Positions 1-5,935 of a stretch of DNA of 6,245 bases are shown piece by piece. Both the position numbers and the translations under genes were made by a program. The DNA is from Anaerolineales bacterium UBA4826 (GTDB lineage Bacteria; Chloroflexota; Anaerolineae; UBA4142), in NCBI GenBank assembly GCA_002400365.1, contig DHFK01000122.1:1-6245 (forward strand), written 5' to 3'. The notes beneath the pieces were generated by a model. The model saw nothing but the letters and a program-made list of their open reading frames with translations, was not told the origin of the DNA and did not search any database. How positions within the stretch are numbered: position 1 is the first letter of the stretch; each line of letters opens with the position of its first letter.

Positions 1-965
1 ACGTTCTTGGTGTTCACGTTCACATACCAACCGTCAATGCCAGAGAGTGGCTTCGCCGGACCCTTCGGTCCTGCCGGCATCGGCACCACCCCCAACGATG
101 CCCCCAGGTCTTTCTTGTAATCCCCCAAGACCCACGGCCCGTTGATGATCATGTCCACCTGCTTCTGCCGGAACATCGTGTCCGCTTTGCCACCATCCGT
201 CTCGAACTTGCCGCCGGCTTTCTTCAGGTCCACCAGATACTGCATCGCTTCCGCAAACCCGCCCTGATCCGCCGTGCACGCGCCTTTGGCGTCCATCAAC
301 GTCCCGCCAAACGCGGGGAAGAACCCAAAGTTGTGGTAGTTGTTCTGGTTCAAGACGATGCTGTTCCCACCCTTGACGAGTGCCGTCAAATCGTCCGTCG
401 TCTTCGGCGGGTTTTTCACCTTGTCTTTGTTGTAGTACAACGCCACGGCTTTGACGATCATCGGCACGGCGTAGATCTTGCCGTTCACCGTCACGCCGTC
501 AATCGAGAGTTTGGAATACTTGTCCAACTTGCCCTTGAGTTGGTCGTCGAGCGGCTTGAGCAAGTTGGCGCGCACTTCGTTGCCGAGGTTGTCGTTCGGG
601 GCGGTCCAGAGATCGGGGCCGCCGCCCGCGGCGGCTTCGGTCTCGTATTTGTTGAAGAGTTGATCGAAGGGGACCGCGAGGACGGTGAGTTTGAGGTCGG
701 GGTTGTCCTTCTTGATCTGATCGAGCAACTGGGTGAGCGCTTTTTCTTCCGAGCCGCCGGTGTGATAGGCGTGCCAGAGCGTGAGGGTGCCCTTGATCGC
801 GCCAGCGGGCTTGGGCGCTTCGGTCGGCTTGGGCGCTTCCGTTGCCTTGGGAGCCGCCGTCGGCGGCGCCGCGGTCGGCGCGGGCGTCGGCGCCGGGGCG
901 CACGCGACGGCGATCGCCACCAGACTCACGAACAACGTCAGTAAAACAAGATGTTTGGCGTTCAT
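1..965 (-). CDS. Sugar ABC transporter substrate-binding lipoprotein (MalE/SBP_bac_1-like), C-terminus cut by window edge
   Basis: Extracytoplasmic solute receptor, expected to hand a sugar or oligosaccharide to an ABC permease; the substrate cannot be told from the sequence. The ATG at 963-965 follows a strong AGGAGGA Shine-Dalgarno. Residues 1-21 form a lipoprotein signal: short Lys/His n-region, hydrophobic stretch LVLLTLFVSLVAIAVA, then Cys22 (AVAC; Ala at -3 is a slightly weak lipobox). Residues 23-55 are a Pro/Ala/Thr/Lys tether with a repeated KPTEAP unit. The mature domain starts near GTLTLWHAY (59-67). Family hallmarks follow: GGGPDLW (114-120), NGKIYAVP (161-168), ALYYNKD (175-181) and INGPWVLGDY (from about 274). 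About 321 codons are visible; the family usually has about 400-430, so roughly the last quarter is missing. Permease genes may follow beyond the left edge. It is separated from the corrinoid genes by 382 bases and probably has its own control. The family is sure; the sugar specificity is unknown. Confidence 0.93.
   Translation of the reverse strand, partial: MNAKHLVLLTLFVSLVAIAVACAPAPTPAPTAAPPTAAPKATEAPKPTEAPKPAGAIKGTLTLWHAYHTGGSEEKALTQLLDQIKKDNPDLKLTVLAVPFDQLFNKYETEAAAGGGPDLWTAPNDNLGNEVRANLLKPLDDQLKGKLDKYSKLSIDGVTVNGKIYAVPMIVKAVALYYNKDKVKNPPKTTDDLTALVKGGNSIVLNQNNYHNFGFFPAFGGTLMDAKGACTADQGGFAEAMQYLVDLKKAGGKFETDGGKADTMFRQKQVDMIINGPWVLGDYKKDLGASLGVVPMPAGPKGPAKPLSGIDGWYVNVNTKN
808..839. repeat. 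Tandem 18-bp coding repeat in the lipoprotein tether
   Basis: The 14-mer GGCTTGGGCGCTTC occurs exactly at 808-821 and 826-839, an 18-bp (six-codon) period, with a degenerate third unit just after at about 844. On the minus strand it encodes the repeated EAPKP-type unit of the Ala/Pro-rich tether. Such tethers usually space a lipid-anchored binding protein from the cell envelope. The in-frame period suggests growth by slippage. Confidence 0.6.
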
Positions 966-1036
966 TCTTCTCCTCCTAGAAACCTGCGATTTTTCGTGGT
1001 TGGGCGACAGCGCAAAAGATTACTTGCTGTTCTCAC
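962..1036 (-). CDS. Possible 24-codon leader ORF overlapping the lipoprotein start (speculative)
   Basis: A GTG at 1036-1034 opens a frame that runs without a stop to a TGA at 964-962. That TGA overlaps the lipoprotein ATG in an ATGA arrangement. The predicted peptide begins MRTASNLLRC and ends FLGGEE; its last codons lie over the lipoprotein ribosome binding site. The GTG sits inside the 9-mer AGGAGGTGA (1041-1033), so the Shine-Dalgarno spacing for this start is too short for ordinary initiation. It could be a translationally coupled leader peptide or pure chance. No homologue is recognised and the composition gives no support. Confidence 0.15.
   Translation of the reverse strand: MRTASNLLRCRPTTKNRRFLGGEE
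971..977 (-). promoter_or_regulatory. Strong ribosome binding site of the sugar-binding lipoprotein
   Basis: The minus strand reads AGGAGGA, then five bases, then the ATG at 965-963. Together with the lipoprotein signal that starts immediately, this fixes the start codon of the downstream gene. Confidence 0.85.
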
Positions 1037-1069
1037 CTCCTCCCGGGTCTGGCCGGTCAAAATGAAAAC

Positions 1070-1096
1070 AGGCAGTCCGATAGAAATGGGCTGCCT
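1070..1096 (-). terminator. Candidate hairpin terminator or attenuator upstream of the lipoprotein gene
   Basis: Arms 1070-1078 and 1088-1096 form a 9-bp stem around a 9-base loop. On the minus strand the stem has one C-A mismatch and is followed by GTTTTCATTTTG, a broken U-tract, which is the order expected of an intrinsic terminator. Read on the plus strand the same mismatch becomes a G-U pair but no U-tract follows. The site is about 250 bases after the homocysteine methyltransferase stop and about 105 bases before the lipoprotein ATG, so it could end the first operon or act as a leader attenuator. Confidence 0.35.
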
Positions 1097-1278
1097 ATTC
1101 CAAAGACATCACATCGTCGAAAGCGAGTCGGCGAAAATGCGCGGCATAGCGGCGCGCGCCAACCGCCATGCGATCGTTCGAAGCGAAACTGACTTTGCAG
1201 ACCCGCACTGCATCGTGTTCCCCCCGCAGCCGCAATGCCTGCCATTCACCATTGTTGCGGCGCAACCGAAACCCGTCC

Positions 1279-1307
1279 CGCGAATGTTATGCGCTCCGGC
1301 ATTCGCG
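1279..1307 (-). terminator. Perfect 8-bp hairpin after the homocysteine methyltransferase gene
   Basis: CGCGAATG at 1279-1286 and CATTCGCG at 1300-1307 are exact reverse complements around a 13-base loop. The hairpin begins about 40 bases after the stop codon of the last corrinoid-cluster gene, a usual place for a 3'-end structure. No U-tract follows it on the minus strand, so it may be a transcript-end stabiliser or a Rho-dependent end rather than an intrinsic terminator. Confidence 0.3.
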
Positions 1308-1347
1308 CTTTCTTTGAAACCCAGTGTACCCGACTATCTGCCGTGTG

Positions 1348-2244
1348 TCAAGCGGCGTTGTCACGGCCATGGACTGCCCGCGCGATGGCTGCGACGTGCG
1401 CCGGCGTGCTCCCACAACATCCGCCGACAATGCGCGCGCCGGCTTTCACATAGCGCGTCGCATAATCCGCCATCTCGGCAGGCGTCGTGTCGTACGCGGG
1501 CGGAATACCTTTGGGCAACCCGGCGTTCGGCTTGATCCAAAGCGGCAGCCCAGTTTTTTGGGCTGCCATCTCGGCGACGATTTGTTCCATCGCGTCGAGT
1601 GACTTGCCGCAATTCGCGCCGATTGTCGCGATCCCTAGCGGCGCGATCGCTTCCACAACCTGGGACGGCCGCAAGCCCATCATCGTGCGCGTGCCCTGAT
1701 CGTAACTGAACGAGACGACGAGCGGCAGCGCGCACGCCCGCTTGACGCCCTCGATCGCCGCTTGCGCTTCATCGAGCGCAAAGAATGTTTCGAGCAGGAG
1801 CAAATCCACGCCGCCCTCCGCCAGCGCGGCGGCTTGCTCCGCGTACGCGTTGACCGCGTCCGCGCGCGTCAATTCGCCGAATGGCTCCATCAGCGCGCCG
1901 GTGGGCCCCATCGAACCGGCGACGAGGACGCCCGCCCGCGTCGCCGCGGCTTGGCGCGCCAACTCGGCGGCGCGGCGATTGAGTTCCGGCGCGCGGTCGG
2001 CGTATTTCGAATCGCGCATCCGCAGACGCGTGCCGCCAAAACTGCACGTCAAGATGATGTCCGCGCCGGCGTCCACAAACGCGCGGTGCAACGCCAGCAC
2101 GTTCTCCGGCTGATCGAACACCCATTCTTCGGGCGGCACCCCGATTTCGATGCCCATCTTTTGATAGTTCGTGCCGGTCGCGCCGTCCGCGACGAGAATA
2201 TCGCCGGCGCGCAGACGTTCAAGAAAGCTACCCATCATGTTCAT
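1348..2244 (-). CDS. Homocysteine S-methyltransferase (MetH N-terminal / BHMT-like domain protein)
   Basis: Stand-alone, 298-residue homocysteine-binding domain, predicted to move a methyl group to homocysteine to make methionine in the cytoplasm. The barrel start reads ILVADGATGTNYQ (16-28), followed by GADIILTCSFGGT (60-72) and VAGSMGPTG (108-116). The three expected zinc ligands are present: Cys212 in GANCGKS, and Cys276-Cys277 in GGCCGST near the C-terminus. Zinc would activate the homocysteine thiol. Length fits a single Hcy domain; no folate, cobalamin or activation domain is attached. A GTG at 2310 would add 22 residues, but these come from repeat DNA and lack a ribosome binding site, so I chose the ATG at 2244; the ATG at 2238 (GAGAG at good spacing) is nearly as good. 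It is last of the corrinoid cluster, 90 bases after the RACo gene, suggesting that methyl-corrinoid is the donor. Betaine or S-methylmethionine as donor cannot be excluded. Confidence 0.9.
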   Translation of the reverse strand: MNMMGSFLERLRAGDILVADGATGTNYQKMGIEIGVPPEEWVFDQPENVLALHRAFVDAGADIILTCSFGGTRLRMRDSKYADRAPELNRRAAELARQAAATRAGVLVAGSMGPTGALMEPFGELTRADAVNAYAEQAAALAEGGVDLLLLETFFALDEAQAAIEGVKRACALPLVVSFSYDQGTRTMMGLRPSQVVEAIAPLGIATIGANCGKSLDAMEQIVAEMAAQKTGLPLWIKPNAGLPKGIPPAYDTTPAEMADYATRYVKAGARIVGGCCGSTPAHVAAIARAVHGRDNAA

Positions 2245-2264
2245 TCTCTCAGTGCGTGAGGTAT

Positions 2265-2326
2265 AAGGCGCCTTCCGTATCGCGTGTTGCGTGCTCCGTT
2301 TACGCACCACGCATCACGCAACACGC
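2265..2326. repeat. Intergenic inverted repeat (12-bp perfect arms) with an adjacent 10-bp palindrome
   Basis: GCGTGTTGCGTG at 2282-2293 is the exact reverse complement of CACGCAACACGC at 2315-2326, separated by 21 bases that themselves contain ACGCA/CACGCAT-type units. AAGGCGCCTT at 2265-2274 is a further perfect palindrome. The structure fills most of the 90-base gap between the RACo gene and the homocysteine methyltransferase gene. On the minus strand no U-tract follows, so it is not a typical terminator. It could be a dispersed intergenic repeat, a processing site or an mRNA-stability hairpin within the operon. Confidence 0.7.
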
Positions 2327-2334
2327 ATTACGCA

Positions 2335-4272
2335 TCATTGCGAAGCCTCCCCCGTGGGACGCACCACGCTGGGAAACGCCAGCGCCTCTGTGAAAATATC
2401 ATTGAAATCCGGGCGGGCAGACAACTCGATGTATTCGACGAATTCAGGAATCCGTTTTGCCGCCTCGCGCTCGCGGAAGGAAAGCAGCGCGATCTTGGCG
2501 CCCTCTCCCGCCGCATTGCCGACCGCGACGATGCGTTCGACCGGAACCCAGGGGACTAGCCCGATGGCGCGCGCGCTGGCAGGATTGATGTATGAGCCGA
2601 ACGAGCCGGCAAGTAGCACTTTACTCAGGTCATCTGCCTTGACCCCCAGGTGCGTCATCAGCACCGCGACGCCGGCGGCAATCGCGCCTTTGGCAAATTG
2701 CAACGCGCGAATATCCGGCTGCGTCAGCACGATTCCATCCTCCGGCGCGCTGAGCAAGAATGCGCGCACACCGTTCACTTCGACCAAACGCTCGACGAGC
2801 GGGTCCGGCACGCGCCCGCGCGCGTCCTCGGGTCGCGCGAGCAAACCGGACGCGTTCACGAGCCCGCGTTCGATCAGTTGTGCGACGGCGTCCACGAGTC
2901 CCGAGCCGCAAATGCCGATCGGACGCGTCGCGCCGATGACTTGCAGATGCACGTCGTCGTCAATTCGCACGCCTTCGATCGCGCCGTCGCTCGCGCGCAT
3001 GCCGCATTTGATCTGTGCGCCTTCGAACGCGGGACCGGCTGGCGCGGCGGTGGCAAGCGTCCGGCGCAATGAACCCAACACAATTTCGCCGTTCGTCCCT
3101 ACGTCAATGTACAGCCGCAGCGCATCGTCCTTGTCCCGGACAATGCCCGTGGCAAGCACGCCCGCGACAATGTCCGCGCCGACGTACGCGCCGAGATGCG
3201 GCAAGGTGCTCAAGCGCGCTTGGGGGTGCAACCTCACCCCTCTCCCCCGCGCTTCGCGCGCCCCCTCTCCCACCTCCTGTCGGAACGACAGGAGAGGGGA
3301 GAGGGGGGCAGGGGGGTAAGGGGTGAGGTCAGACGCCGGCAGCGTTACCGCCTCTTCGATGGTTGGAATGAACGGCGCGACCGAGATCGGCTCGGGATCA
3401 ATGCCCAACAGAATGTGCAGCATCGTCGCGTTGCCGACCGCGACCGCTTCGTATACATTTTCCCGCGCGATGCCGGACGCCGCGAGCAGTTGATCGAAGA
3501 GCGTGTTGATCGTTTCGACAATACGCGCTTGCAACGTCGCCAGTCCGTCCGGCTCGGTCATCGTGTAACTGATGCGCGAGATCACGTCCGCGCCGTACGC
3601 TGCCTGACGGTTGAGCGTTGACTGCACTGCCGCGACCGCGCCGGTGTTCAGGTCCACCACCGCGCCCACGATGGTTGTCGTGCCGATGTCGAGCGCGAGT
3701 CCAAACATGCGGTCGGTCGTGTCGCCGCCTTCGACGGCGATCAATTCGTCGCCGCAGACGACCGCGGTGATTTTGAAATCGTTGGCGCGCAGCGTTCTGG
3801 GTAGCGCGCGCCACACGGCAGGATCGGGGCGGACCGAGTAGCCCTCTTTGTCCAGCGCAGTGATGACGCGCTGAAGATCGGGCTGCTGATCTTCAAACGT
3901 CGGTTCGGCAAGTTCGAGATAGACTTTGGCGACGTTGGGATCAATCGCGACGTGACGTCCATAGCCGAGCAGCGCGGCTTTCGGCGCGGTCATCAAGCGC
4001 GGCACTTGTGCGATACATGCTTGATGGATCGGCGCGCGGCACGAGAGCCGCCACCCGTCCGCGAGTTCCGCTGCGGACAAATGCTTGCGGTCGGCTTCGG
4101 CGATCGAGTTCACGCCTTGCAGCAAGCGCACTTTGCATTTGCCGCAAGTGCCGCGCCCGCCGCAGGTGCTGTCAATCGCCAGCCCTGCCCAGTTCGCCGC
4201 GTTAAAGACAGTGGTACCCTCAGGCACATGGGTGATGATGTTCTGAGGGAGAAACGTGATTGGAACTTTCAC
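2335..4272 (-). CDS. RACo-type corrinoid protein reductive activator: 2Fe-2S ferredoxin plus ASKHA/DUF4445 ATPase
   Basis: ATP-dependent activator that returns inactive Co(II) corrinoid protein to the Co(I) state. The N-terminal ferredoxin domain (1 to about 90) has the plant-type 2Fe-2S ligands Cys37, Cys43, Cys46 and Cys78 in STCGGRGTCGKC and RLSC. A linker follows to about 188, then the actin-like ATPase region: LALDIGTTTIVGAVVD (192-207), SYVGAD-like GAYVGADIVAG (361-371), YIDVGTNGE (388-396), GICGSG (453-458) and AGSFGSY (555-561). Length (645) is near the 600-640 usual for the family. The start is a GTG whose bases overlap the preceding gene's TGA as GTGA, with only a weak ribosome binding site, implying translational coupling to the methyltransferase. 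Oddity: residues 315-348, rich in Pro, Gly and Arg, are encoded by a palindromic 99-bp element and look like an in-frame insertion before the conserved RLHPQA...YVGAD segment. The family assignment is firm; the partner is inferred from context to be the corrinoid protein encoded two genes upstream. Confidence 0.93.
   Translation of the reverse strand: MKVPITFLPQNIITHVPEGTTVFNAANWAGLAIDSTCGGRGTCGKCKVRLLQGVNSIAEADRKHLSAAELADGWRLSCRAPIHQACIAQVPRLMTAPKAALLGYGRHVAIDPNVAKVYLELAEPTFEDQQPDLQRVITALDKEGYSVRPDPAVWRALPRTLRANDFKITAVVCGDELIAVEGGDTTDRMFGLALDIGTTTIVGAVVDLNTGAVAAVQSTLNRQAAYGADVISRISYTMTEPDGLATLQARIVETINTLFDQLLAASGIARENVYEAVAVGNATMLHILLGIDPEPISVAPFIPTIEEAVTLPASDLTPYPPAPLSPLLSFRQEVGEGAREARGRGVRLHPQARLSTLPHLGAYVGADIVAGVLATGIVRDKDDALRLYIDVGTNGEIVLGSLRRTLATAAPAGPAFEGAQIKCGMRASDGAIEGVRIDDDVHLQVIGATRPIGICGSGLVDAVAQLIERGLVNASGLLARPEDARGRVPDPLVERLVEVNGVRAFLLSAPEDGIVLTQPDIRALQFAKGAIAAGVAVLMTHLGVKADDLSKVLLAGSFGSYINPASARAIGLVPWVPVERIVAVGNAAGEGAKIALLSFREREAAKRIPEFVEYIELSARPDFNDIFTEALAFPSVVRPTGEASQ
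3231..3329. repeat. 99-bp palindromic repeat element inserted in frame in the RACo gene
   Basis: Perfect 10-bp terminal inverted repeats, ACCTCACCCC at 3231-3240 and GGGGTGAGGT at 3320-3329, enclose C-rich then G-rich arms. A central perfect 9-bp stem sits at 3274-3282 / 3286-3294 (CTCCTGTCG, loop GAA), and a small side stem CGCGC-TTC-GCGCG at 3248-3260. The whole could fold as a cruciform or branched hairpin. Length is 99 bp, divisible by three, and no stop occurs in the host frame. No clear target-site duplication is seen. CCTCACCCC...GGGGTGAGG palindromes resemble small dispersed, non-autonomous repeats usually found between genes; this is from general knowledge and not from a search. Confidence 0.8.
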
Positions 4273-5120
4273 CCCGACTTTTTCCGTCTAAACTCGGCGA
4301 TCCAATTCGCCGCGTACTCGTCGTGTCCAAGCAAGACGTCGCTCGCGCGTACGGCTTGACGGATGATTGGATCGGTCGCATCCGTGATCGCGCAGGTCAG
4401 CCCGCACGTCATCGCCATTGCCAGATACGCCGCCGTGATCGGCGGGCGCTCCGGCAAGCCGAACGAGATATTGCCCGCGCCGCAAACCATGTTCACGCCG
4501 AGGTGCTCGCGAATCATCCGCATCGTTTGCAGCGTGATCTTTACCGCCGTCGGATCCGCGGCGACGGTCAGCGCGAGCGGATCAATAATGACATCTTGCG
4601 CTGGAATGCCGTGATCCTGCGCGCGCCGAACGATCTTCTCCGCGATCGCAAGACGAAATTCAGGGTCCATCGAAATGCCCGTCTCATCGTTCGCCATGCC
4701 GATGACTGCGGCGTCGTATTTCTTGACCAGCGGCAGAATCTTTTCCAGGCGCTCGTCTTCGCCCGTGACCGAATTGACCAGCGCCTTGCCTTTGTACGCC
4801 GCGAGCGCGGCTTGCAGCGCTTCGAACACAGACGAGTCAATGCACAGCGGCGCGTCCGTCACTTCGCTTACCGCGCGAATCGTGTTGACGAGCAACTCGG
4901 CTTCGTCTGCCGTCGGCACGCCGGCGTTCACGTCGAGCATCTGCGCGCCGGCGGCAACCTGGGTTTCCGCGTCGCGCCGCACGCGCGCGAAATCGCCTGC
5001 CGCCATCTCCGCGCCCAGTTTCTTGCGTCCGGTCGGGTTGATGCGCTCGCCAATCATCACAAAGGGTTGCTCGGGCCCTATCACAACGGTTTTGGTTCTT
5101 GAATGTAGAGTGGTTTCCAT
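4269..5120 (-). CDS. Methyltetrahydrofolate:corrinoid methyltransferase (AcsE/MetH pterin-binding domain family)
   Basis: Pterin-binding TIM-barrel protein of 283 residues, predicted to move the N5-methyl of methyltetrahydrofolate to the Co(I) corrinoid of a partner protein. Motifs in order: MIGERINPTGR (22-32), MLDVNAG (61-67), LCIDSS (92-97), LVNSVTGE (114-121), GMANDETGI (141-149), IIDPLALTV (178-186) and GAGNISFGLPER (214-225). The Asp residues of DVNAG/DPL and the Asn of GNISFGLP match positions used by AcsE and the MetH folate domain to hold the pterin. Length fits the free-standing AcsE-type enzyme (about 260-290) and no homocysteine or B12 domain is fused. The ATG at 5120 has a modest purine-rich AGAGTGAG upstream. 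It lies 75 bases after the corrinoid gene and its stop overlaps the RACo start by four bases. Family is clear; in this setting methionine synthesis is more likely than the acetyl-CoA pathway, because no CODH/ACS gene is visible, though the window is short. Confidence 0.92.
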   Translation of the reverse strand: METTLHSRTKTVVIGPEQPFVMIGERINPTGRKKLGAEMAAGDFARVRRDAETQVAAGAQMLDVNAGVPTADEAELLVNTIRAVSEVTDAPLCIDSSVFEALQAALAAYKGKALVNSVTGEDERLEKILPLVKKYDAAVIGMANDETGISMDPEFRLAIAEKIVRRAQDHGIPAQDVIIDPLALTVAADPTAVKITLQTMRMIREHLGVNMVCGAGNISFGLPERPPITAAYLAMAMTCGLTCAITDATDPIIRQAVRASDVLLGHDEYAANWIAEFRRKKSG

Positions 5121-5137
5121 GTCTCACTCTGTGGCAG

Positions 5138-5200
5138 GTGACGCGTGGCGTGTGCCGTGGATGTTTGCTCCTCGTCACTCGCCAGACGGCACTCGTCACT
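5138..5200. repeat. Short direct and inverted repeats in the corrinoid protein-methyltransferase gap
   Basis: CTCGTCACT occurs twice, at 5171-5179 and 5192-5200, 21 bases apart; the second copy covers the corrinoid gene stop codon. GTGCCGT at 5152-5158 pairs with ACGGCAC at 5186-5192, and GTGACG at 5138-5143 pairs with CGTCAC at 5194-5199, giving a bulged hairpin. Most of the 75-base gap is taken up by this structure. No U-tract follows on the minus strand. It could be an intra-operon mRNA structure or a degenerate dispersed repeat. Confidence 0.55.
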
Positions 5201-5924
5201 TGTTTTCCGGTTCTGCCACGCTGACCATCTGCTCAACCGCTTTCACCGCGTCTGCCAACGCGCCAACCGGCGCTGCGCCGGTTGCGCCGATCAGTTCCTT
5301 GGCTTTGCGCGCGGTCGAACTGGCATCGGGGCAGTACGCGTCCGCGCCAGCCAACTCGGCGTATTGCGCGGTGACCGGCGCGCCGCCGACCATCACTCTC
5401 ACCTTGTCGCGCAGCCCGGCTTTTTTGAGCGCCTCGATCGTGACTTTGAACATCGGCATCGTCGTGGTCAGGAACGCCGACATGCCGACAATGTCGGGCT
5501 GATGCTTCTGCACTGCATCAACGAATTTCTCCGGCGAGGTATTCACCCCCAGGTCAATTACCTCAAATCCCGCGCCCTCGAGCATGATGTTGCACAGGTT
5601 CTTGCCGATGTCGTGCACGTCGCCCTTGACCGTGCCCATCACGTATTTGCCGAGCGACTTGTCGCCCTTTGCCGCGAGGAGCGGGCGCAGCAGCGTGAGC
5701 GCGCCTTGCATCGCCTTTGCCGACAGCAGCATCTCCGGCACGAAAAAGTCGCCGAGTTCAAAGCGCCGGCCCACTTCTTGCAGCGCGGGCAGCAGCGCTT
5801 TGTAAAGCATCTCCGTTGGTTCCAGCGTGGCGTCCAGTCCTTGCTGCGTCAACTCCTTCACCAGCACCGCTTTGCCGAGGATGGTGTTGTCGAATAATCC
5901 TTTGAGGATTTCGTCGTGGGTCAC
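5196..5924 (-). CDS. Methyltransferase cognate corrinoid protein (MtbC/MetH-type B12-binding protein)
   Basis: Cytoplasmic methyl carrier of 242 residues that binds a corrinoid and shuttles a methyl group between two methyltransferases. Residues 1 to about 88 form the helical cap (B12-binding_2): LYKALLPALQEVGRRFELGDFFVPEML is typical, with pieces at 40-58 and 59-66. The Rossmann-like B12 domain follows, with GDVHDIGKN (101-109), whose His104 should be the lower axial cobalt ligand. Further hallmarks are FEVIDLGVN (120-128), GMSAFLTTTM (147-156; Phe151 where Leu is common) and MVGGAPV (178-184). Length suits free MtbC/MttC-like proteins. The GTG start is set by a strong AGGAGG five bases upstream that overlaps the stop of the preceding GcvT-family gene. 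Neighbouring folate- and homocysteine-methyltransferases suggest it carries methyl from methyltetrahydrofolate to homocysteine. Methylamine- or methoxy-specific methyltransferases (MttB, MtgB, MtaB) are not seen in the window, so such a role is less supported. Confidence 0.93.
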   Translation of the reverse strand: MTHDEILKGLFDNTILGKAVLVKELTQQGLDATLEPTEMLYKALLPALQEVGRRFELGDFFVPEMLLSAKAMQGALTLLRPLLAAKGDKSLGKYVMGTVKGDVHDIGKNLCNIMLEGAGFEVIDLGVNTSPEKFVDAVQKHQPDIVGMSAFLTTTMPMFKVTIEALKKAGLRDKVRVMVGGAPVTAQYAELAGADAYCPDASSTARKAKELIGATGAAPVGALADAVKAVEQMVSVAEPENK

Positions 5925-5929
5925 AAGTG

Positions 5930-5935
5930 CCTCCT
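5930..5935 (-). promoter_or_regulatory. Ribosome binding site of the corrinoid protein, overlapping the upstream stop codon
   Basis: AGGAGG on the minus strand lies five bases before the GTG at 5924-5922 and shares bases with the TAG stop (5936-5934) of the GcvT-family gene. This fixes the GTG as the start and suggests that translation of the two genes is linked. Confidence 0.85.

Larger units (their letters stand above)
966..1347. other. 382-base intergenic region between the corrinoid gene cluster and the lipoprotein gene
   Basis: No convincing protein gene is seen here on either strand. The gap holds two hairpins (1070-1096 and 1279-1307), a perfect AGGAGGTGA 9-mer on the minus strand at 1033-1041, a 10-bp palindrome GGCGCGCGCC at 1151-1160, and a weak operator-like imperfect palindrome GTTCGAAGCGAAAC at 1176-1189. 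No good -35/-10 pair was found. A TTGACC at about 1059-1054 has no usable -10 at the right distance. The lipoprotein promoter should nevertheless lie here, because the upstream gene ends at 1348. Confidence 0.55.

Noticed and set aside
333..944. Plus-strand open frame of 203 codons with an Arg-rich tail
   Set aside because: It is antisense to the sugar-binding lipoprotein, and the Arg run is the reverse reading of the Ala/Pro tether codons.
1018..1059. Promoter with TTGACC at -35 and TAATCT at -10
   Set aside because: The two hexamers are about 30 bases apart on the minus strand, too far for a sigma-70 promoter, and the region between them is GC-rich ribosome-binding-like sequence.
1279..1307. 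Standard intrinsic terminator
   Set aside because: The stem is perfect but no run of U follows on the minus strand, so it is kept only as a low-confidence 3'-end hairpin.
2245..2310. Upstream GTG start for the homocysteine methyltransferase
   Set aside because: The 22 added residues come from the inverted-repeat gap and have no family match or ribosome binding site. The conserved protein begins at the ATG cluster 2244-2233.
2291..3319. Plus-strand open frame of 342 codons
   Set aside because: It lies wholly opposite the RACo gene, has a Ser/Ala/Pro/Arg-biased composition, no recognisable domain and no ribosome binding site. It is an antisense shadow of GC-rich coding DNA.
4260..5102. Plus-strand open frame of 280 codons
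   Set aside because: It is antisense to the well-supported folate methyltransferase and rich in Arg, His and Val, as expected for the reverse frame of a GC-rich gene.
4269..5120. Dihydropteroate synthase
   Set aside because: The fold is shared, but the IGERINPTGR, GMANDETGI and GNISFGLPER motifs and the corrinoid neighbours fit the methyltetrahydrofolate:corrinoid methyltransferase branch.
5138..5200. CRISPR-like direct repeats
   Set aside because: There are only two 9-bp copies, with no regular spacers and no cas genes; this is too short for an array.
5145..5897. Plus-strand open frame of 250 codons
   Set aside because: It is antisense to the corrinoid protein gene and Arg/His/Gln-rich; no family signature was seen.
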